DNA of 19,806 bases from Micractinium sp. NFX-FRZ (lineage: Eukaryota > Chlorophyta > Trebouxiophyceae > Chlorellales > Chlorellaceae): NCBI GenBank assembly GCA_029339195.1, contig JAPTJF010000705.1:1-19806 (forward strand), given 5' to 3'. The notes beneath the pieces were generated by a model that was not told the origin of the DNA, did no database searches, and saw nothing but the letters and a program-made list of their open reading frames with translations. Position numbers and translations under genes: made by a program. Shown piece after piece: positions 15,301 through 19,806 of this stretch (positions are counted from its first letter, which is position 1; each line of letters begins with the position of its first letter).

Positions 15301-18220
15301 GCCCGCCCGTTTGCCTGCCCGCCTGCCAGGGTGGTCCTTGCCGTGCGCCGCCTCACCGCCAACCCATCCCACCGCGTCCGCCTCCCCGCCCCTCCCCCCC
15401 GCCTTCCGGCATTGTGAATCGAAAACAAGCCCGCTCTAATATGGGGCTGAAAAAGAGAACACATGAAATTTCACTTCTGGCTGCAGGTGCCTCCCGAGCT
15501 GTCGGCGCTGCGCCGCCTGCGCATCCTGCACATGGGGGGCAACCTGGAGGAGGAAATCGACGCCGCGGTGAGCGTGGGTCACTTTGAGTGGGCTTGAGTT
15601 ACCACATGGCCCAGAGGGTCGAAGCTTGAGTTACTCTGTGACTGAGCTTGGGGTACTATGAGTCAACTAAGTGAATAAATAAGCTGGGGTGCTGGGCAGC
15701 GGGTGGGCATCCCGCACATGCCACGGCAGCATGGGGGAAGGGATTGCCGCTGCGGTGAGGGAGCGTGAGGGGCAAAGTCAAGTCACAGGGCAGGGGGCAG
15801 GCAGGGCATCCTGCACAGCGCGATGAGGAGAAGAAGCCCGCCCTGGATTTGGGTGCACAGCACATGTGCTGACCACCGCCACCCCCCCCCACCTGTGTGC
15901 AGGACGTGGAGGGGATGGAGGCAGCGCTGAAACACCTGCGCAGCCTGCAGGTGGGGCGGGTGGGAGGGCTGGTGGGGTCCGTGCCTCACCCTGGGCTGGC
16001 TGCTTGGTGCTGGGTACGCCTGCTGGCGACGGGGCAGCCCCACAGCAGCGCTGCCGGCAGGGTGCCTGCACGCCACGTCAGCATCCTGCGCCGATGCTGC
16101 CCCTTCTTCCTCCTCCCCCTGCCCGTAATGATGCACTGGGGGTCAGAGGCCAGGGGGGTGGAAGTGGGCCGGGGTGCTTGGCGGGCATACACCTGCTTCC
16201 CTCCTCTCTTGCACCTCACACCATCCCTGGTGTGCCGGTGATCAGCTTGTGCACCATGACGCTGGCAAATCCTCACCTCTTTCTGTAATAACACAGCATA
16301 GTTGGCTTGTATCTTACGTTTGTTTTCTCAACTCCCTCCCCTGCCAGGTGCTGGTGATCAGCCAGCGCAACGTCATGCTGCCCCACCCATGCCCAACCCT
16401 TCCTCTGCCACAATCTCTCGCACCTTCCACCTCCCTCCCCCCTGCCAGGTGCTGGTGATCAGCCAGTGCAACGTCATGCTGCCCGACGCTGTGCGCCGCA
16501 TGACCAAGCTGGAGCGGCTGGTGAGGGGGGCTGGTGGGTCAAGCTTTTGGGGGTGTGATGGTTTGCTGGGCTGGGCGGGCGGGTGGGCGGGCATGCGGAT
16601 GGCATGCTGCTTTGCCGGCTGGCCGGCTGGCTGGCTGCCTGCCTTTTTGAAATCTGTTTCGTCCGCTGTGACTACGGCTGCGACCACGCTGTGACCACGC
16701 TGTGACCACGCTGCGACCACGCTGCTGTGACCGCCCCCTGACCGCTGCCTCCCGCTCCCTCCTGCCCCGCCCCCCCCAGTTTGTGACCTCCACCCCCGTC
16801 ACCTCGCTGACCACGGGCGCCTACTGCCGCTCCCTGCGCCACCTCTGCCTCGACTGGGACGTCGCCTTTGACAGCCTGGCCATGCTGGAGTCGTGCAGCG
16901 AGCTGCAGGCGAGTGGCGCGCCGTCCTGTGCTCGCCCTGTGCTGCTCCAGCGCTTGTTGCTTTGCGTGCTTGCAATCTGGAGGAGCGCTCGGCACGAGCC
17001 AGACGGCCTGTGACGACGCCGCCGGGTCTTCTCTCTACTCATCTCGCCGTGCAGATGCTCACCCTGGCACGGCCGCACCGGAGCGAGGTGCCGGATACGC
17101 AGGAGGAGAGGCAGGCGGCGGAACTGGCGGCAGCGCTCCTGAGGCACCCCGCCCTGCGGGTGAGGCGGCTGCTGGTGCCACACCCTATAGAATGCTTTCG
17201 GAACCACTGCATGCGCTTGCCCTGCTGTTCTGCAGCATCCCTAGAAGTTGTGCCTGCAGCAAGGCGCCTGCTGCGGGCCGGCAGCGGCAGCGGCGGCGCT
17301 GGCACCTCCCCGCCTCTCCCTTCCCATTCAGGCGTGCTGCTTCCCCTTTGCCCCCACCTCTCCCGCTGCCGCCCTCCCTCCCTCCGTACGGCACGTTGCC
17401 TGCCCACCCACGACCCTCTCTCGCGGCCTCTTCACCCCCCAACTCCCCTCAAACTCACCCCTCCCCTCCCTTCCCCCCCTCCTCGTGCGTGCCGCAGCAA
17501 GTGAACATTGTGGCGGTCCAGGGCCGCGGCCTGCACCTCTCCATCCACACCCTGCGCTTCATCCTGCGCCTGACGCACGCGACTCCCGCCCTCAAGGTGG
17601 AGCTCATCGATTCGTGGGACTCTGGTGGGTGAGGGGCGGGTGTGGGACGGTGTGTTGGCACGTGAGGTAGCTGCCTACGAGGCTGTGGGTGTGGTTGGGA
17701 GGGCGCGCTTCAGCCTGCGGCGCCCGCCCTCAAGGTCAAACTCATCGACTCCTGGGATTCTGGTGAGCAATTCAGGCCATATGGGCTGGCTGGGCGCGTC
17801 AGTTGCAGGGATCAATTTGGCGTGGTGGGTGCGGGCGCCGTGGGCCAACCTCGTTCAATTTGGGCTTGTCGCCTGCTGCGCCCGCCCTAGCGCATGCTGC
17901 TCCCGCATGCTGTGCCCGCCCAATTCAAGTGGATCGGTTCCTGGGACTCGGGTAGGCTGGACTGGCTAGACGCATCTACTGCGTGGGTCTTGTGCTTGGT
18001 GGGCGGGGCGCCGCAGGCTGCCCCCATTCTGGGGTTGGCGCACGGGGCGCACGCATTGTCCTGCAACCGTGCGCGCACCAACGAATGCAACGAGCGCTCC
18101 CTGCACACCGGTACAACCATGCAAACTGTTGCACAACTCCTGACACTGTCCACGTTCTCCCTTCCACCCTGCCTGGCAGACCTGGTGCGCATCCCAAACC
18201 TGGTGGATTTTGAAGGCTGA
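12349..18220 (+). CDS. F-box / leucine-rich repeat protein, 12 exons
   Basis: Exons: 12349-12479, 12753-12936, 13485-13670, 14037-14198, 14878-14997, 15487-15567, 15903-15950, 16449-16520, 16780-16908, 17055-17159, 17498-17624, 18180-18220. They total 1386 nt, 461 residues plus TGA, with all phases closing. The start ATG (context AATATGG) is the first in-frame ATG. After a basic N-terminus, residues 26-64 form an F-box: LLPTDVLHTVLLHLP, then VCRSWREA and SPVLW, with the usual 28-residue LP-to-W spacing. Residues 106-448 are irregular leucine-rich repeats, clearest at LRSLDLSQNQF and LECLKLANCHMGQVPPELSA. F-box proteins link Skp1-Cullin1 ligases to substrates, and the LRRs would select the substrate, which cannot be told from sequence. 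Introns 1 and 9 are GC-AG. Introns 2-10 are all phase 0. Confidence 0.87.
12424..12812 (+). other. F-box domain split by a GC-AG intron (residues 26-64)
   Basis: Exon 1 supplies LLPTDVLHTVLLHLPQTH and exon 2 supplies VHAAEVCRSWREATVSPVLW, with an Arg codon split across the junction. With the intron removed, the distance from LP to the VCxxW tryptophan equals that of well-known F-boxes such as Skp2. This fixes both splice sites. Confidence 0.85.
12480..12752 (+). other. GC-AG intron 1 of the F-box gene
   Basis: The donor is CTCACAG/GCGAGA and the acceptor is CGCCCTGCAG/G. Only this border pair gives an intact F-box with correct length and phase 2. Retention would insert an unrelated Cys/Pro-rich peptide. 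Confidence 0.8.
13689..13731 (+). repeat. 15-bp tandem repeat (GTGCGTTGCATTGAT) in intron 3
   Basis: About 2.5 to 3 units, the first one imperfect. It lies between the exon 3 donor and the first echo of the exon 3 end. Confidence 0.8.
13752..13925 (+). repeat. echoes of the exon 3 end (intron 3)
   Basis: TGCGCTCTGCCTGCTTCGTC and the bases up to GTGAAGCAG at 13752-13803 repeat the last 45 or so bases of exon 3 (ending 13670), with a two-base insertion, and the donor GT is changed to GA. A more decayed copy is visible at about 13868-13925 (TGCTTTGGGGG, GAGTGGGTGCACCTCAA). Confidence 0.7.
14403..14513 (+). repeat. about 30-bp pyrimidine-rich tandem repeat (intron 4)
   Basis: Four copies of CTGCCCTCAC(C/T)ACACCCGCTGCC separated by short CT-rich spacers. 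They lead into the first echo acceptor at 14519-14520. Confidence 0.8.
14521..14877 (+). repeat. two 178-bp tandem copies of acceptor plus exon 5 start (intron 4)
   Basis: Exon 5 starts at 14878 with CTGCGCTCGCTTGACCTC. Copies start at 14521 and 14699, each after an AG acceptor, 178 and 179 bases apart, and they also share the intervening intron sequence (CGCCGCATCATGCAAC, CTGCTGAC(G/A)CGCTATGG, CCCATGCCATGCCATG). Small deletions within CTCAGCCAGAACCAGTTT put both copies out of frame, and they soon meet stops, so they are pseudo-exons. Confidence 0.85.
15071..15217 (+). repeat. two echoes of the exon 5 LRR end (intron 5)
   Basis: Exon 5 ends GAGTGCCTGAAGCTGGCCAA...CAG (LECLKLANCHMGQ). At 15071-15108 and 15172-15217 the intron repeats this as AECLGLANRCVAQ-like and VEWLRLANHCLAQ-like sequence. 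The second copy is flanked by TTACAG and by CAG/GCGGGC, so it resembles a 42-bp in-frame exon. Skipping it gives the better LRR (CHMGQVPPELSAL). Confidence 0.7.
15705..15820 (+). repeat. echoes of exon 6 (intron 6)
   Basis: GGCATCCCGCACATG followed by GGGATTGCCGCTGCGGTGAGG (about 15706-15760) resembles exon 6's CGCATCCTGCACATG ... ATCGACGCCGCG/GTGAGC, donor included. A shorter second copy (GGCATCCTGCACAGC) lies near 15806-15820. Confidence 0.5.
16225..16387 (+). repeat. two echoes of the exon 8 acceptor and start (intron 7)
   Basis: Exon 8 begins CCTGCCAG/GTGCTGGTGATCAGCCAG at 16449. A near-perfect copy (one base different over more than 35, TGC to CGC) starts at 16349 with its own acceptor, and a decayed one lies at 16225-16264 (GTGCCGGTGATCAGC). 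Neither has a downstream donor. Confidence 0.85.
16667..16727 (+). repeat. 11-bp tandem repeat (TGTGACCACGC) in intron 8
   Basis: About five units with T/C variation (TGTGACCACGC, TGCGACCACGC), situated 50-110 bases upstream of the exon 9 acceptor. Confidence 0.85.
16909..17054 (+). other. GC-AG intron 9 of the F-box gene
   Basis: The donor is GAGCTGCAG/GCGAGT and the acceptor is CGCCGTGCAG/A. Splicing joins CSELQ to MLTLARP, a canonical LRR LxxLxL strand, in phase 0. Reading through meets a stop at 17011-17013. Confidence 0.75.
17712..17952 (+). repeat. two echoes of the exon 11 end plus donor (intron 11)
   Basis: Exon 11 ends CTCATCGATTCGTGGGACTCTG/GTGGGT. At 17712-17762 the intron repeats the last 50 bases with a perfect reading ALKVKLIDSWDS and the donor GTGAGC in the same phase. 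At 17917-17952 a third copy reads FKWIGSWDSG with a GTAGGC donor. A stop codon right after the first donor (TGA at 17630-17632) prevents simple exon extension to the second. Confidence 0.8.
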
Positions 18221-18599
18221 CGGGGTGCCGCATGGCATTCAGCAATCGGCAGGTGGAATGCTGATGGAAAATTCAGCATGAGGCAATGGCGGCGCTGCGT
18301 GGCCACTTGGAGGCCTTGCTGTGCTGTCCCTGCCAGCCTGCCTGCCAGCCGCGCTGGCAGCCTGGCTGGCAGCAAAGCCTGATGTGTCTTCTCTTGTGCA
18401 CGATTTGTTATGCCGCCGCGGGCGCTGCACGAGATCTTTGGGCCTTTGGGAATGTGCCCCCACGTGCCGCGCTCGGCATGCACGCCATTGGGCAGCGTGG
18501 CACCAAAGCCTTTGTCGCGCTGCCGTACCGCACCGGGCCTGCTGCCTCCTGTGTCTTTCTCTGCCCCGCGTGTGGTCTGCTTTTCACGTCTGTCTGAAT

Positions 18600-18625
18600 T
18601 CCCATCCCATCCCATCCCATCCCAC
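18600..18625. repeat. (CCATC)n microsatellite
   Basis: Four to five pentamer units of CCATC downstream of the F-box gene. Confidence 0.85.
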
Positions 18626-18673
18626 CCACACAACGGTCCCACTAGGGCCACTTATTTGCCTCCTTTGTTTCTG

Positions 18674-18689
18674 CCCCCCCCCCCCCCCC
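18674..18689. repeat. poly-C run of 16
   Basis: An uninterrupted C homopolymer whose length may be uncertain because such runs are hard to sequence. Confidence 0.85.
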
Positions 18690-19216
18690 TTCTCTGTCAA
18701 CACCTGCTGCAAGGCTGTGCGCCCAAGCAGTTCCTGCCTTACCGACTCCTTCTTTCCAAATGGCTGCACCTACTACCTTCCCCGGGCATCTGCCCCACAT
18801 GTGCAACAACTGCCTCCCACCACACTTTCGCCTGTGCCAGCAGCAGCTCAACCGCCTGGCCCGGGCCCGACATCCTCGTATGTTTTTCTTTGCAATTGGC
18901 CACGTCTTGCAATAGCACAAGACATGTTTGGGCCTCTTTATCGACTCTTTTCACGGCATTGCCAGCGCTTCATCAGCACACGCGCTTCCCAACAAAACAT
19001 GTGCAACAACTGGATTGACAGGCAGGCAAGGACAGGCAGATTTTGAGAACGGGGCGCAGTGGGCAGGTGGCAGCGGCGGCAGCGAGGCGGCAGGCGGCAG
19101 TGGCGAAAGCGGCCACACAGAGCACGCGGGTTCGATCGAGCATTCGTTGTCAAGCAACATCACAGCAGTCTTGTCGCGAGTGCGCCGCGCTCCGGCTGCT
19201 GCCTGGCAACGCGCCG

Positions 19217-19369
19217 TCAATCGGCTGGCCAGGCGTCGGCTGTAGCCCCGCAGGCAGAACCGAATGCCAGCATACGGTCAGAGTTGCCGGGCTCGGTTTT
19301 GGGCTTGCCTCCAAATGCAGTGGCCACCTGCTGGCGCATGCCGGTGGCGGCGCGAAAAGCGGGCGGCCA
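19217..19369 (-). CDS. possible last exon of an unidentified minus-strand gene (partial)
   Basis: A minus-strand frame of 50 residues ends in TGA at 19219-19217 and follows a CACCTGCAG acceptor. It reads RQQVATAFGGKPKTEPGN, SDRMLAFGSACG and then ADAWPAD, with good G/C third positions and a soluble, protein-like composition. The gene would start beyond the right edge and be convergent with the F-box gene. The acceptor region (GATTGTGCACCTGCAG/TGGCCGC) is duplicated 28 bases upstream, at 19397. No TGTAA was found downstream. Family unknown. Confidence 0.27.
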   Translation of the reverse strand, partial: WPPAFRAATGMRQQVATAFGGKPKTEPGNSDRMLAFGSACGATADAWPAD

Positions 19370-19806
19370 CTGCAGGTGCACAATCAGCCCGCGGCCACTG
19401 CAGGTGCACAATCAGTGTGTCATCGATGACGGAGGAGATATCTCCTCTCTCAGGCTGTCACGCAGAATGCGGTTGGATCAATGGCTGCATCTTCATTCAC
19501 TGGCCACGCGATCGCCAGCGCCTCGCCGCGGTCACCTGCCTGCCTGCTACTGCGTGCTACTGAGCGTGCAGGCAGGGTTTGCGTCTCTCGCTCGGCGCTT
19601 GCAGGCAGACTAGCCGACGACGGGTGCTCGGCTGGCACTGCTGCTCCTGGACCTCACACACACTTCTGACCAGTGGGTGACTGGCACTGCAGAAGTTCAC
19701 GTACTGTAATGGGGCCGTGATTACGCCATCCACTAGTGGATCCGACCCAAATTCCCGACATTGTTCCCGACGTTTCCTGCAGGCGCAGAATGCATTTCCC
19801 CACTTT
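19370..19806. other. right-end region, no supported gene
   Basis: If the preceding call is right, this is intron and upstream exon sequence of a minus-strand gene. A frame ending VNEDAAIDPTAFCVTA (19450 upward, minus) is a weak exon candidate. A TGTAA is at 19705-19709 (plus). ATCCACTAGTGGAT at 19730-19743 is a perfect 14-base palindrome containing SpeI and adjoining BamHI sites. TTCCCGAC(A/G)TT occurs twice at the far end. Confidence 0.35.

Larger units (their letters stand above)
13485..17624 (+). other. leucine-rich repeat region (exons 3-11)
   Basis: Exons 3-11 encode residues 106-449 and are nearly all multiples of three with phase-0 borders. Exon 8 is exactly 24 codons, one LRR (VLVISQCNVMLPDAVRRM then TKLERL). 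Borders 7/8, 8/9, 9/10 and 10/11 fall at the same place in the repeat, just before an LxL/I strand (LRSLQ|VLVIS, LERL|FVTST, SELQ|MLTLA, PALR|QVNIV). This modular layout is typical of LRR genes grown by exon duplication. The repeats are irregular in length. Confidence 0.75.
18221..19216. other. 3' UTR and intergenic region, no gene seen
   Basis: This stretch follows the F-box stop. It contains a CCATC repeat (18600-18625), a run of 16 C (18674-18689) and T-rich stretches. No TGTAA signal was found on the plus strand before 19705, so the transcript end is unclear. Open frames here lack codon bias or recognisable motifs. Confidence 0.5.

Noticed and set aside
16349..16395. Using the first exon 8 copy as the real exon
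   Set aside because: It has no donor after it and runs into Pro-rich non-LRR sequence. The copy at 16449 gives a complete 24-residue LRR and a GTGAGG donor.
18286..19046. Plus-strand open frames downstream of the F-box gene as a further gene
   Set aside because: They are Cys/Ser/Pro-rich, lack codon bias and motifs, and cross simple repeats and the poly-C run.

Overview
This is a strongly GC-rich nuclear window, most likely from a chlorophyte green alga (Chlorella-, Coccomyxa- or Chlamydomonas-like). The evidence is many introns of about 150-700 bp ending in TGCAG, a strong preference for G or C at third codon positions, Gln/Ala/Gly homopolymers, TGTAA motifs (the usual algal polyadenylation signal) downstream of the minus-strand gene, and intron-embedded TGCC/GCAG simple repeats. 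No rRNA, tRNA, CRISPR or bacterial operon structure was seen.

Two multi-exon genes could be reconstructed end to end, with every splice phase closing. Gene A (minus strand, 10179 to 690; 16 exons, 1693 codons) is a Codanin-1 homologue, a protein that in animals binds and sequesters the H3-H4 chaperone ASF1. It carries an RR-type ASF1-binding-like motif at the conserved position (residues 212-221) and a second, HIRA/CAF-1-like one (RRITPIRML, residues 429-437). It appears to lack the C-terminal extension of the animal protein. Gene B (plus strand, 12349 to 18220; 12 exons, 461 codons) is an F-box protein with leucine-rich repeats, a probable SCF ubiquitin-ligase substrate receptor whose LRR exons are almost all phase 0. 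The two genes diverge from a 2.2 kb interval that holds three CACGTG boxes and a decayed coding-like stretch of uncertain origin. Nothing in the sequence shows that they act together.

At the edges are two tentative gene ends. One is the tail of a plus-strand gene (1-102), convergent with gene A. The other is a possible last exon of a minus-strand gene (19369 to 19217), convergent with gene B.

Two gene-architecture signals stand out. Four of the 26 inferred introns (two per gene) use GC-AG rather than GT-AG borders, all with a CAG/GC(A or G)AG donor. In addition, many introns contain direct-repeat 'echoes' of the neighbouring exon edge, with splice-site sequence included: duplicated acceptors plus exon starts, or exon ends plus donors, often two or three copies in various states of decay. 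This points to repeated local tandem duplication across splice junctions as a force enlarging or creating introns. All homology calls are from reading and memory of families, without database searches.
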